64,000 bases of DNA, from the NCBI RefSeq assembly GCF_001908235.1, contig NZ_LGHK01000025.1, positions 1 to 64,000 on the forward strand. The letters run 5' to 3'. This DNA comes from Bradyrhizobium sp. NAS96.2. Its GTDB lineage: Bacteria > Pseudomonadota > Alphaproteobacteria > Rhizobiales > Xanthobacteraceae. Position 1 is the first letter of the stretch. Every line of letters begins with the position of its first letter. Below, one piece after another: positions 17,477-26,062 of this stretch. The position numbers and the translations under genes are program-made. The notes beneath the pieces were generated by a model. It saw nothing but the letters and a program-made list of their open reading frames with translations. It did no database searches and was not told where the DNA came from.

Positions 17477-17749
17477 ATGATCACTGCAGCGCAGCTTCGG
17501 GCTGCAAGAGCCTTGCTTGGCATCGACCAGCGGCAGCTCGCCGAGCTGTCCGGGCTGTCCGTGCCGACCATCCAGCGCATGGAAGCAAGCGAGGGCACCA
17601 TTCGAGGCAATGTCGACTCGCTGGTGAAACTGATCGACGCGCTCGGTGCGGCCGGCGTCGAGGTCATCAGCGAGGGCGCCGTCAGCAGCGGCGGCGGCCG
17701 CGGCGTGCGATTGAAGGCCGGATCAGGCTCGCCGAAGGTGCAGACGTGA
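17477..17749 (+). CDS. XRE-type helix-turn-helix regulator
   Basis: A 90-residue protein with one HTH_3 domain: ITAAQLRAARALLGIDQRQL, then the recognition helix SGLSVPTIQRME and the stabilising helix. The C-terminal tail (GAVSSGGGRGVRLK) is typical of a widespread alphaproteobacterial small-XRE type. Its stop overlaps the GTG of the hyfB-like gene by 4 nt (GTGA), so it is the first gene of that operon and probably its local regulator. No effector domain is present. Confidence 0.88.
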   Translation: MITAAQLRAARALLGIDQRQLAELSGLSVPTIQRMEASEGTIRGNVDSLVKLIDALGAAGVEVISEGAVSSGGGRGVRLKAGSGSPKVQT

Positions 17750-19761
17750 TCTCAACGGTCGTCCAGCAGCTCTGGTGTGTAGCCGCGCTGCTGGCGACGA
17801 CCGTTCTCGCGATTGCCACCAGCCGATCACGCCGATCGACAGCCGTCGTCTACGGCGCGACCTTCGCGATCTCGGCGATCGCGCTGGCCGAGGCGCTGCA
17901 CGCGCTGATCGCCCACAGCAATGCGACCGAACTGATATTGCCGGTCGGCCTGCCCTGGCTGGGCTCGCATTTCCGTCTCGATGCGCTCGCCGCATTCTTT
18001 CTCGCGGTGGTCAATCTCGGCGGTGCGGCCGCAAGCCTGTATGGGCTCGGCTACGGCAGCCACGAAACGACGCCGCACCGCGTCCTGCCGTTCTTTCCGG
18101 CGTTCCTGGCCGGGATGAACCTCGTTGTGCTTGCCGACGACGCGTTCACCTATCTGCTGTGCTGGGAATTCATGTCGCTCGCGTCGTGGGCGCTCGTGAT
18201 GTCGCACCATCGTGAAGCAGACAATGCGCGCGCGGGCTACGTCTATCTCGTGATGGCAAGTTTCGGGACCCTGGCCCTGCTGCTTGCGTTTGGCCTGCTG
18301 TCGGGAGCCGGCGGCAGCTACAGTTTTGCGGCCATGCGCGCCATCCAGCACACGCCGTCCGAAGCCGCGCTGGTGCTTGCGCTGATGCTGCTCGGCGCCG
18401 GGTCGAAGGCCGGCCTGGTCCCGCTGCATGTGTGGCTGCCGCTCGCTCACCCCGCGGCCCCGAGCCATGTCTCTGCGCTGATGAGCGGCGTGATGACGAA
18501 GGTTGCGGTCTACGGATTCATCCGGGTCGTGTTCGATCTGCTCGGACCGCCGAGCTGGTCGGCAGGTGTCGTCGTTCTCATCCTCGGCGGAGTGACCGCG
18601 GTGATGGGGATCCTGTATGCGCTGATGGAGAAGGATCTCAAGCGCCTGCTCGCCTACAGCACGATCGAGAATATCGGCGTCGTCTTCGCGAGCCTCGGCC
18701 TCGCATTGGCGTTTCAGGCGAATGGCTACGGCCTGGCGGCGGCCCTCGCCTTCACAGCCGCGCTGTTCCATGTCCTCAACCATTCGTTCTTCAAGAGCCT
18801 GCTGTTCTTCGGCGCCGGTGCGGTGCTGACCGCCACCGGCGAACGCGACATGGAGAAACTGGGCGGTCTGATCCACCGCATGCCGCTTACGAGCTTCGTC
18901 TTTCTCGTCGGCTGCGTTGCGATCTCGGCGCTTCCGCCGTTCAACGGGTTCGTATCGGAATGGCTGATGTTTCAGGCGGTCCTGCAAAGCCCCGATCTGC
19001 CACAATGGATGCTGAAGATCATGGTGCCCGCGGTCGGCGCGTTGCTGGCGCTGGCGGCGGCGCTCGCGGCCGCGTGCTTCGTCAAGGCCTTCGGGATCAC
19101 CTTCCTCGGCCGCGCGCGAAGCACGGCCGCTGAGACCGCCGCCGAGGTCGATCGCTATTGCCTCGCCGCGATGTTTGGCCTCGCTGCACTGTGCTTCCTC
19201 GCCGGAATCCTGCCGGGCCTGGTGATCGACGCGCTCTCGCCCGTCGCAACGGCTGTGATCGGTCACCGCATGCCGGTGCAGGCGAGCGACGCCTGGCTTT
19301 CGATCGTTCCGATCGAGGAGAGCCGCAGCTCCTACAACGGATTGCTCGTCTTCATCTTCATCACGGCTGCGGCATCGCTTGCCGTGTATTTCATCCATCG
19401 CTTTGCATCGCGCGCGATCAGGCGCGGGCCCGCCTGGGGTTGCGGCTTTGCCGATCCGGCTCCGGCGGCGCAATATTCCGGAGTAAGCTTCGTCCAGCCG
19501 ATCCGCCGCGTGTTCGGCACGTTGATCTTCCAGGCCCGCGAACACGTCGACATGCCGCCGCCGGGCGACCTGCGGCCGGCCCGCCTCAGGATCGACATGC
19601 ACGATCCGGTCTGGGAGCGGCTCTACACGCCGGTGACTGAAACAGTGTGGTTCTTTGCCGATCGGCTGAACCAGCTCCAGTTCCTCACCATCCGCCGCTA
19701 TCTCAGCTTGGTCTTCGCAACCCTCGTCACATTGCTGCTGGCACTCGCGATATGGTCGTGA
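17746..19761 (+). CDS. hyfB: HyfB-like membrane subunit (NuoL/NuoM family) of an Ehr-type complex
   Basis: A 671-residue, antiporter-like membrane subunit with about fourteen to sixteen hydrophobic segments. The proton-translocation core of the family is visible: CWEFMSLASWALVMSHH (TM5 Glu), GAGSKAGLVPLHVWLPLAHPAAPSHVSALMSG (TM7 Lys, TM8 region), MEKDLKRLLAYSTIENIG (the Lys loop) and LFHVLNHSFFKSLLFFGAG. A long hydrophilic C-terminal part with one or two further membrane segments follows, as in hydrogenase-4 component B. It starts with GTG overlapping the regulator gene and overlaps the next gene by 10 nt. Confidence 0.9.
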   Translation: MISTVVQQLWCVAALLATTVLAIATSRSRRSTAVVYGATFAISAIALAEALHALIAHSNATELILPVGLPWLGSHFRLDALAAFFLAVVNLGGAAASLYGLGYGSHETTPHRVLPFFPAFLAGMNLVVLADDAFTYLLCWEFMSLASWALVMSHHREADNARAGYVYLVMASFGTLALLLAFGLLSGAGGSYSFAAMRAIQHTPSEAALVLALMLLGAGSKAGLVPLHVWLPLAHPAAPSHVSALMSGVMTKVAVYGFIRVVFDLLGPPSWSAGVVVLILGGVTAVMGILYALMEKDLKRLLAYSTIENIGVVFASLGLALAFQANGYGLAAALAFTAALFHVLNHSFFKSLLFFGAGAVLTATGERDMEKLGGLIHRMPLTSFVFLVGCVAISALPPFNGFVSEWLMFQAVLQSPDLPQWMLKIMVPAVGALLALAAALAAACFVKAFGITFLGRARSTAAETAAEVDRYCLAAMFGLAALCFLAGILPGLVIDALSPVATAVIGHRMPVQASDAWLSIVPIEESRSSYNGLLVFIFITAAASLAVYFIHRFASRAIRRGPAWGCGFADPAPAAQYSGVSFVQPIRRVFGTLIFQAREHVDMPPPGDLRPARLRIDMHDPVWERLYTPVTETVWFFADRLNQLQFLTIRRYLSLVFATLVTLLLALAIWS

Positions 19762-20708
19762 TCTCGGACATCCTCGTTCAACTGGGCCAGATGACGCTTG
19801 TTCTGCTGCTCGCGCCGCTCCTGACCGGCGTCGTGCGCAAGATGAAGGCTCGCCTGCTACGCCGCAAAGGACCATCGATCCTCCAGCCGTACCGCGATCT
19901 GCTGCGGCTGCTGCGCAAGGAAGTCGTTCTCGCCGAAAACGCGTCCTGGCTGTTCCGTGTCACGCCCTATGTGACATTCGCTGCCATCTGGGTTGCTGCG
20001 GCGCTGGTCCCGACGTTTGCGACCGGCCTTGAATTCAACTGGAGCGCCGACCTGATCGCGATCGTCGCCCTGCTCGGCAGCGCGCGCTTCTTCCTCGCGC
20101 TTGCGGGCATGGATGTCGGCACCAGCTTCGGCGGCATCGGCTCCAGCCGCGAGGTGATGATCGCCGCCCTGGCCGAACCGGCCATGCTGTTGATGGTGTT
20201 CTGCGTCGCGCTGATTGCCGGCTCGACCCAGCTGTCGACGGTCGCGACCTTCATGGCGTCATCCGAAGTGGGCCTGCGCGTATCGCTCGGCATGGCGATG
20301 ATTGCCCTCATCATGGTGGCGCTCGCCGAAAACGCCCGCATTCCGATCGACAACCCGGCGACGCATCTGGAGCTGACCATGGTGCACGAGGCGATGATCC
20401 TGGAATACTCCGGGCGTCACCTTGCCATGATCGAGTTCGGCGCCTTTCTCAAGCTCCAGCTCTACGTCTCCCTGATCATCTGCGTGTTCTTTCCCTGGCA
20501 GATCACCACCGAAGGCGCAGGCCCGCTGTCGTACCTCGTGAGCGTCGCCGCCTACATCCTCAAGCTCCTGATCGCAAGCTTCCTGCTTGCAGTGTTCGAG
20601 ACCGCGACAGCGAAGGTGCGGGTTTTCCGTGTTCCCGAGTTCCTCGGCGCCGCGCTCATGCTCGGCCTGCTCGGTACGCTTCTCCGGTTCGTGTCGCGAG
20701 GCTTCTGA
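19752..20708 (+). CDS. hyfC: HyfC-like subunit (NuoH family)
   Basis: A 318-residue membrane protein with about eight hydrophobic segments, homologous to NuoH and HyfC, which connect the peripheral arm to the membrane arm. I chose ATG 19752, inside the end of hyfB, because it opens with the usual N-terminal membrane helix. Conserved stretches are RKMKARLLRRKGPSILQPY, the loop ALAENARIPIDNPATHLELT and MVHEAMILEYSGRHLA, with acidic residues of the NuoH E-channel. Its final base is shared with the next start (TGATG). Confidence 0.9.
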   Translation: MVVISDILVQLGQMTLVLLLAPLLTGVVRKMKARLLRRKGPSILQPYRDLLRLLRKEVVLAENASWLFRVTPYVTFAAIWVAAALVPTFATGLEFNWSADLIAIVALLGSARFFLALAGMDVGTSFGGIGSSREVMIAALAEPAMLLMVFCVALIAGSTQLSTVATFMASSEVGLRVSLGMAMIALIMVALAENARIPIDNPATHLELTMVHEAMILEYSGRHLAMIEFGAFLKLQLYVSLIICVFFPWQITTEGAGPLSYLVSVAAYILKLLIASFLLAVFETATAKVRVFRVPEFLGAALMLGLLGTLLRFVSRGF

Positions 20709-22816
20709 TGCACAACCTCGCCTTCGACATTGCTCATCTGCTCGCCGGCGGGCTCGTGCTGATCAGCTTCATGATGCTGTATCAGGACCGCCTGTATGCG
20801 TTGCTGAACATCTTCGCAGCCCATGCCGTGGTGCTCGCGCTCTCCGTCGCCTGGCAGGCATTCATCCAGAACGCACCGCATCTCTACGTGACCGCGGTCA
20901 TCGCGCTGGTGTTCAAGGCGATCATCATCCCGGTGGCGCTGCATCGGATCGTCAAGCAGCTCGGCATTCATCGCGATATCGAGACCGCAGTGGGTATCGG
21001 CCCGACCATGCTGGCCGGCATGGGGCTCGTCGCCCTCTCGATGGTACTGATGCTGCGGGTGACCGGCGCGGCCGATCCGCTGGCGAGGGAAGACCTCGCC
21101 TTCGCGCTGTCGGTGGTGCTGCTGGGACTGCTCGTCATGGTGACGCGGCGCAACGCCGTCAGTCAGGTCGTCGGCTTCATGTCGCTGGAAAACGGATTGG
21201 TGCTGGCCGCGACCGGCGCCAAGGGCATGCCGCTGGTCGTGGAAATCAGCGTGGCCTTCTCGATCCTGATCGCGTTCATCGTCATCGGCGTGTTCCTGTT
21301 CCGGATCCGGGAGCGCTTCGACACCGTCGATGTCGGCGCGCTCGATGAGTTCAGGGGGGGAGCGGCGATGAACGCGGCGTCGGATGCCGTTGCCTGGATT
21401 CTCTTGATACCGATCTGCGCCGCAGCGGTGCTGGCGGCGCTGCCCGGCTATCGGCTGACCGCGGGGCTCAATATCCTTGCCAGCTTCAGCACCTTCCTGG
21501 CCGCGCTTTCGCTGCTCGTGATCGCCCGCCCGCAACCCGGCCAGTATCTGCTGGTCGACGATCTCAACATCGTCTTCATCGTGCTCAACACCTTCGTCGG
21601 GCTAACCACGAGCGTGTTCAGCGCGAGCTACATTGCCCATGAACTCGAGACCGAGCGACTGACGCCGCGTTATCTGCGATTCTACCATGCCATGTATCAG
21701 GTCATGATGTTCGGCATGAACCTCGCATTCGTGTCGAACAATATCGGCCTGATGTGGGTCGCGATCGAGATCGCCACGCTCACCACCGTCTTGATGGTCG
21801 GCATCTACCGGACCCACGCGGCGCTGGAGGCTGCCTGGAAGTATTTCATCCTTGGCAGCGTCGGCATCGCGCTCGCGCTGTTTGGTACCATCCTGGTCTA
21901 CATGGCCGCGCTGCCGGTCACCGGCGAGGGGCAGGACGCGATGGTCTGGACGGTGTTGGTCAGCCGCGCCGCGGCATTCGATCCGGCATTGCTCAACGTC
22001 GCCTTCATCTTCCTGCTGCTCGGATACGGGACGAAGGTCGGCCTCGCGCCGTTGCACGCCTGGCTGCCGGATGCGCATGCCGAGGGCCCGACCCCGATCT
22101 CTGCCGTGCTGTCCGGCCTGCTGCTCAACGTTGCGCTCTACGCGGTGCTCCGCTTCAAGATCCTGCTTGCCGCCAATCCGGACGCAATATCGCCGGGTCC
22201 GCTGATGGTGACGATGGGGCTGACCTCGTTGCTGTTCGCGGCCTTCATGCTTTACCGCCGCCGCGACATCAAACGACTGTTCGCCTATTCCTCGATCGAG
22301 CATATGGGCATCATCGTGTTTGCGTTCGGGATGGGCGGCCCGCTCGCCAACTTCGCCGGCCTGCTGCACATGGTGATGCACAGCCTGACCAAATCGGGGA
22401 TCTTCTACGCGGTCGGTCACATTGCCCAGGTGAAGGGCACGCAGCGGATCGCCAATATTCGCGGCCTGACTGAAACCCATCCCGCACTCGGTTGGGGCCT
22501 TGTGATCGGCGTGGTCGCAATCGCCGGTCTGCCGCCGCTCGGCATCTTCATGAGCGAGTTTCTCATCGTCAGCTCGACCTTCGCGCGCCAGCCGCTGCTC
22601 GCGATCCCGCTGGTGTTCGGCCTGCTGCTCGCCTTCGGCGCGCTCGTGCTGCGCCTGACGAGCCTTGCGTTCGGCGAGCCGCGCGGCAGTGCGGCGCCGG
22701 CCGAAGCGTCCTATTTGCCGATGTTCGCGCATTTCGCGCTGGTGCTGACTGCGGGCATCTATCTTCCGGGACCGCTCGTCGTCTGGTTCCAGCACGTCGC
22801 CAACCTCCTGGGCTAG
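20708..22816 (+). CDS. Fused HyfE-HyfF-like membrane subunit
   Basis: A 702-codon frame joining two proteins that are normally separate. Residues 1-215 are HyfE-like (NuoK-related, about seven helices). From M221 (ATG 21368) the rest is HyfF-like (NuoL/N family), with GYGTKVGLAPLHAWLPDAHA, RRRDIKRLFAYSSIEHMGI and MHSLTKSGIFYAVGH. The joint holds a run of seven G (21354-21360) that is also a good ribosome site for ATG 21368. With one G fewer, HyfE would end in ERR-stop with its TGA overlapping that ATG (ATGA), the coupling expected of two genes. So either a true fusion, a phase-variable tract, or a base-calling error. HyfF alone would be 482 residues. Confidence 0.88.
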   Translation: MHNLAFDIAHLLAGGLVLISFMMLYQDRLYALLNIFAAHAVVLALSVAWQAFIQNAPHLYVTAVIALVFKAIIIPVALHRIVKQLGIHRDIETAVGIGPTMLAGMGLVALSMVLMLRVTGAADPLAREDLAFALSVVLLGLLVMVTRRNAVSQVVGFMSLENGLVLAATGAKGMPLVVEISVAFSILIAFIVIGVFLFRIRERFDTVDVGALDEFRGGAAMNAASDAVAWILLIPICAAAVLAALPGYRLTAGLNILASFSTFLAALSLLVIARPQPGQYLLVDDLNIVFIVLNTFVGLTTSVFSASYIAHELETERLTPRYLRFYHAMYQVMMFGMNLAFVSNNIGLMWVAIEIATLTTVLMVGIYRTHAALEAAWKYFILGSVGIALALFGTILVYMAALPVTGEGQDAMVWTVLVSRAAAFDPALLNVAFIFLLLGYGTKVGLAPLHAWLPDAHAEGPTPISAVLSGLLLNVALYAVLRFKILLAANPDAISPGPLMVTMGLTSLLFAAFMLYRRRDIKRLFAYSSIEHMGIIVFAFGMGGPLANFAGLLHMVMHSLTKSGIFYAVGHIAQVKGTQRIANIRGLTETHPALGWGLVIGVVAIAGLPPLGIFMSEFLIVSSTFARQPLLAIPLVFGLLLAFGALVLRLTSLAFGEPRGSAAPAEASYLPMFAHFALVLTAGIYLPGPLVVWFQHVANLLG

Positions 22817-22834
22817 CGCGAGGGAGAACGAGAC

Positions 22835-24346
22835 ATGCCGGCATTGATCGATCTGATCCGGGCAGGCCGCAGGGTTGAACGGCACAACCCATGGCGGCGC
22901 GTCAGCGTGGACGGCGGCACCTGGCGCTCCGCCGCCAGCGCCCTTGCGGATGGCAGCCTGAGCTTGCTCGGACTGTGGGGCGAGCCGTCGCGCGTGCATA
23001 TGGCGCTCCTTGACAACCGCACCTCCGATATTGGTGTGATCAGTCTGGATTGCCCCGATCGCCGCTACCCTTCCGTCGCTGCCCGCCATCGCCCGGCGCT
23101 TCGACCAGAGCGCACCATCCACGACCTGTTCGGACTCGTGGCCATCGAGACGCCGGACAGCCGCCCCTGGCTCGATCATGGTCGCTGGCAAATGCAGGCA
23201 CCGCTGGGCGAACGTCTCGATGCAGCACCGGATCCAGCGCCTTATCCGTTCCTTCCGGCCGAAGGTGACAGCCTGCACCAGATTGCGGTCGGCCCCGTGC
23301 ATGCCGGCATCATCGAACCCGGACATTTCCGCTTCACCGCCAGCGGCGAGACCGTGGTTCGCCTCGAGCAGCGGCTCGGCTACACCCATAAGGGCGTCGA
23401 AGGGTTGATGGCGGGAAGCACCGTCGAGCAGGCCGCGCGGCTGGCCGGCCGGGTGTCCGGCGACAGCACGGTCGCCTACGCGCTGGCGTTCGCGCAAGCC
23501 GTCGAGGCCGCGATACAGATTGCCGTGCCGCCCCGCGCGCTCCTGCTGCGTGCGCTGATGGCTGAGCTCGAGCGGCTGGCCAACCATCTCGGCGACATCG
23601 GCGCGATCTGCAACGATGCGTCCTTCGCGCTGATGCACGCGCATTGCGGCGTGATGCGCGAGCGCGTGCTGCGCGCGGCTGACGCTGCCTTCGGCCACCG
23701 CCTGATGCGCGACATCGTCGTTCCCGGTGGCCTGGCTCGCGACATCACGGCCGATGGTTCGACCGCAATCCGGGCCGCGCTCGAACAGATCCGCCGGCAT
23801 TTTCCATCGCTGGTCGAGCTCTATGACAACACGGCATCGTTGCAGGACCGAACCGTCGGAACCGGCATCGTCACCGCGGCGCTCGCACGTCAATTCGCCG
23901 CCGGCGGCTATGTCGGACGCGCCAGTGGCCGCACCTACGATGCCCGCCGCAGCCCCGGCTATCACCCCTATAACGGCCTGCGCTTCGATGTGCCCACACT
24001 CGACGACGGCGACGTGAACGCCCGCGTCTGGATCCGGATCCGCGAGGTCGAGCAGAGCCTGTCGCTGGCAGGCCAGATCCTCGATGCACTCGAGGCCGGC
24101 CCAATCAAGGTGCCGTTGCAGATCGCGCCGGAGCCTTGCGAAGGCATCGCGCTCGTCGAAGGTTTCCGGGGAGACATCCTGGCATGGCTGCGCCTGAGCG
24201 ATGGCCGGATCGAACGATGTCATCTGCGCGATCCGTCATGGTTTCAATGGCCCCTGCTCGAGGCGGCCATCGAAGGCAACATCGTGGCGGACTTCCCGCT
24301 GTGCAACAAGTCGTTCAACTGCTCCTATTCAGGGCACGACCTCTGA
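22835..24346 (+). CDS. hyfG: HyfG-like subunit (NuoC-NuoD / hydrogenase large-subunit family), NiFe ligands lost
   Basis: A 503-residue protein with a NuoC-like N-terminal domain (to about 150) and a NuoD/large-subunit-like domain (HFRFTASGETVVRLEQRLGYTHKGVEGL onward). In group 4 hydrogenases an RICGIC-type motif follows here; this protein reads RLAGRVSGD, with A204 and V207 where the two cysteines should be. The C-terminal DPCxxC is also not intact: the end is PLCNKSFNCSYSGHDL. Therefore no NiFe site can form. This is the defining feature of energy-converting-hydrogenase-related (Ehr) complexes. The electron partner is unknown. Confidence 0.88.
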   Translation: MPALIDLIRAGRRVERHNPWRRVSVDGGTWRSAASALADGSLSLLGLWGEPSRVHMALLDNRTSDIGVISLDCPDRRYPSVAARHRPALRPERTIHDLFGLVAIETPDSRPWLDHGRWQMQAPLGERLDAAPDPAPYPFLPAEGDSLHQIAVGPVHAGIIEPGHFRFTASGETVVRLEQRLGYTHKGVEGLMAGSTVEQAARLAGRVSGDSTVAYALAFAQAVEAAIQIAVPPRALLLRALMAELERLANHLGDIGAICNDASFALMHAHCGVMRERVLRAADAAFGHRLMRDIVVPGGLARDITADGSTAIRAALEQIRRHFPSLVELYDNTASLQDRTVGTGIVTAALARQFAAGGYVGRASGRTYDARRSPGYHPYNGLRFDVPTLDDGDVNARVWIRIREVEQSLSLAGQILDALEAGPIKVPLQIAPEPCEGIALVEGFRGDILAWLRLSDGRIERCHLRDPSWFQWPLLEAAIEGNIVADFPLCNKSFNCSYSGHDL

Positions 24347-24358
24347 GGACCGGACGCG

Positions 24359-24892
24359 ATGCGCAAACTTCTGCTGCAGAGCCTGTTTCGCCAGCCATTG
24401 ACCGAGCAGGCGCCGCGTCCGGACGACGCCGCGATCGCGGAGCTCGCGGCCACGGTCGGCCGCACCGCAAGGCGCCGCCTCGGCCGCAGCCTGTCGATCC
24501 GCGAGGTTGATGCCGGCTCGTGCAACGGATGCGAGCTGGAAATTCACGCGCTGAGCAATCCGTATTATGACGTCGAGCGATTTGGAATCCGGTTTGTCGC
24601 GTCACCCCGTCACGCCGATGTCCTGCTCGTCACGGGTCCGGTGACGAAGAACATGCGCGAGGCGCTGGAGCGAACCTACAGTGCAACGCCCGATCCGAAA
24701 TGGGTTGTCGCGGCGGGCGATTGCGCCAGGGACGGCGGTTGCTTTGCCGGCAGCTACGCGGTGGTGAGCGGGGTTTCCGCGGTTGTCCCGGTCGATCTCC
24801 ACATTCCGGGATGTCCTCCACCTCCGATGACGATCCTGCGTGGTCTTCTCAGCTTGCTCGAGGAGGTGGACGCTGGCGACACGGCAAGGTGA
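24359..24892 (+). CDS. hyfI: HyfI-like small subunit (NuoB family, 4Fe-4S)
   Basis: A 177-residue NuoB/HycG-type subunit. Four cysteines for the proximal 4Fe-4S cluster are kept: C55 and C58 in SCNGCELE, C122 in GDCARDGG and C152 in IPGCPPPP. Thus the iron-sulfur relay survives although the NiFe site of HyfG is gone. It is the last gene of the operon, 12 nt after hyfG. No ferredoxin-like subunit (HyfA/HyfH), no HyfD and no Hyp maturation genes lie in the window. Confidence 0.9.
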   Translation: MRKLLLQSLFRQPLTEQAPRPDDAAIAELAATVGRTARRRLGRSLSIREVDAGSCNGCELEIHALSNPYYDVERFGIRFVASPRHADVLLVTGPVTKNMREALERTYSATPDPKWVVAAGDCARDGGCFAGSYAVVSGVSAVVPVDLHIPGCPPPPMTILRGLLSLLEEVDAGDTAR

Positions 24893-24907
24893 GGGATCGC
24901 GCTCTTA

Positions 24908-24954
24908 AGCATGATCTTCTCGGAAAACCGCTACGCACTTTTCCGGATCATGCT
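24908..24954. repeat. Palindromic repeat (GAGCATGATC family)
   Basis: AGCATGATCTTCTCGGAAAA at the left and CTTTTCCGGATCATGCT at the right. It separates the convergent hyfI and lacI-type genes and touches the stop codon of the latter, so it could also work as a bidirectional terminator-like stem. Confidence 0.85.
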
Positions 24955-25965
24955 TTAGCCGCTGTCGCGCAGCACCAGCTCGAAGCCGAGATCGATGCGG
25001 CGCTCGCCGCCGCGCTCCAGCGTCAATGTCGCCGCGGTGCGGCCGATCGCATCGCCGTGCACGCTGATCGTGCTCAATGTCGGCGAGATCAGCCGGCCCA
25101 TTTCGAGATCGCCGAGGCCGATCACGGCGACCGGTTGCGCAGATGCAGGGCCGTCGCGCAGCAGCCCGGCCTTGCGCAGCCCGGACATGAAGCCGATCGC
25201 ATGCGCGTCATTGGCGGCGAACACGGCGTCGACATCAGGCAGACGCGCATGTGCCGCCACGCTGCCGGAGTCCTTGCGGTCCAGGATCAATCTTCGCGGC
25301 TCAGCGAGACCGCTGGCCAGCGCCTCGTCCCTGAGGCCGAACCAGCGGCGCGTGCCGCGCGGATCGTCGCCGCCGATGAAGGCAAGTTGCTTGCGTCCTT
25401 GCGCAACCAGATGTTTCGCGACAGCGACACCGGCCTTGTAATTGTCGAAGCCGGCGACCGCATCGATCGGATTTGCCGGCAGATCCCAGGTCTCGACGAT
25501 CGGGATCCGCGCATTGCGCAGCAGCCGGCTGCCCTCCTCCGTTGCCGGCGAACCGACCATGATGATCGCCTCCGGCCGCCGGGACAGCAGCGCCGCCAGC
25601 ATGCGGTCCTCGCGCACCGCGTCGTAGCGCGACTGCGCCAGGATCACGGAAAAGCCGAGCGGCTCGAGCTTGTCGGACAGGCCCTGCACCGTGTCGGCGA
25701 AGATCGAGTTGGCGATGGTCGGCACCAGCACGCCGACCGAATTGGTTCGCGCGCTCGCCAGCGCGCCCGCCACGAGGTTCGGGATATAGCCGAGGTCGCG
25801 CATCGCCTGCTCGACCCGCGCCCGGGTCTCCGGGGCGACCAGGTCGGGCATCCGCACCACCCGGCTCACCGTGATCGAGGAGACGCCGGCGCGCTTGGCC
25901 ACCTCTGAAAGGGTGGGCGCGGCACCGGTCGGGCCGGTCCCGGGTTCGGTCAGTTCGGAGCTCAT
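24955..25965 (-). CDS. LacI-family transcriptional regulator
   Basis: A 336-residue repressor from ATG 25965 (MSSELTEP); an in-frame ATG at 26001 would add 12 residues but overlaps the operator. The N-terminal HTH is TLSEVAKRAGVSSITVSRVV with hinge ALASARTNSVGVLVPTI. The periplasmic-binding-like effector domain contains GFDNYKAGVAVAKHLVAQG and AVFAANDAHAIGFM, close to the GntR/gluconate branch. It is divergent from the phytanoyl-CoA dioxygenase-like gene; two palindromic operators lie between them. The effector is probably a sugar or sugar acid, judging from the downstream isomerase and transporter remnants. Confidence 0.9.
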   Translation of the reverse strand: MSSELTEPGTGPTGAAPTLSEVAKRAGVSSITVSRVVRMPDLVAPETRARVEQAMRDLGYIPNLVAGALASARTNSVGVLVPTIANSIFADTVQGLSDKLEPLGFSVILAQSRYDAVREDRMLAALLSRRPEAIIMVGSPATEEGSRLLRNARIPIVETWDLPANPIDAVAGFDNYKAGVAVAKHLVAQGRKQLAFIGGDDPRGTRRWFGLRDEALASGLAEPRRLILDRKDSGSVAAHARLPDVDAVFAANDAHAIGFMSGLRKAGLLRDGPASAQPVAVIGLGDLEMGRLISPTLSTISVHGDAIGRTAATLTLERGGERRIDLGFELVLRDSG

Positions 25966-26002
25966 GGCCCGACCCTGCACGATTCCGGGTTGCCAAGCCA
26001 TG

Positions 26003-26040
26003 ATGTTAGCGCTAGCATCGCCTCATGTTAGCGCTAACAT
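26003..26040. promoter_or_regulatory. Tandem LacI-type operators
   Basis: ATGTTAGCGCTAGCAT (26003-26018) and ATGTTAGCGCTAACAT (26025-26040). The second is a perfect 16-bp palindrome with the central CG typical of LacI-family sites; the first differs at one base. They are 22 bp centre to centre, between the divergent regulator and dioxygenase genes, and would control both. Confidence 0.85.
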
Positions 26041-26062
26041 AGAGCAAAAAGGGAGAAACAGC

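Noticed and set aside
17746..24892. Functional NiFe hydrogenase-4 or formate hydrogenlyase
   Set aside because: HyfG lacks the CxxC pair (A204, V207) and has no DPCxxC; no Hyp maturation or formate dehydrogenase genes are present.
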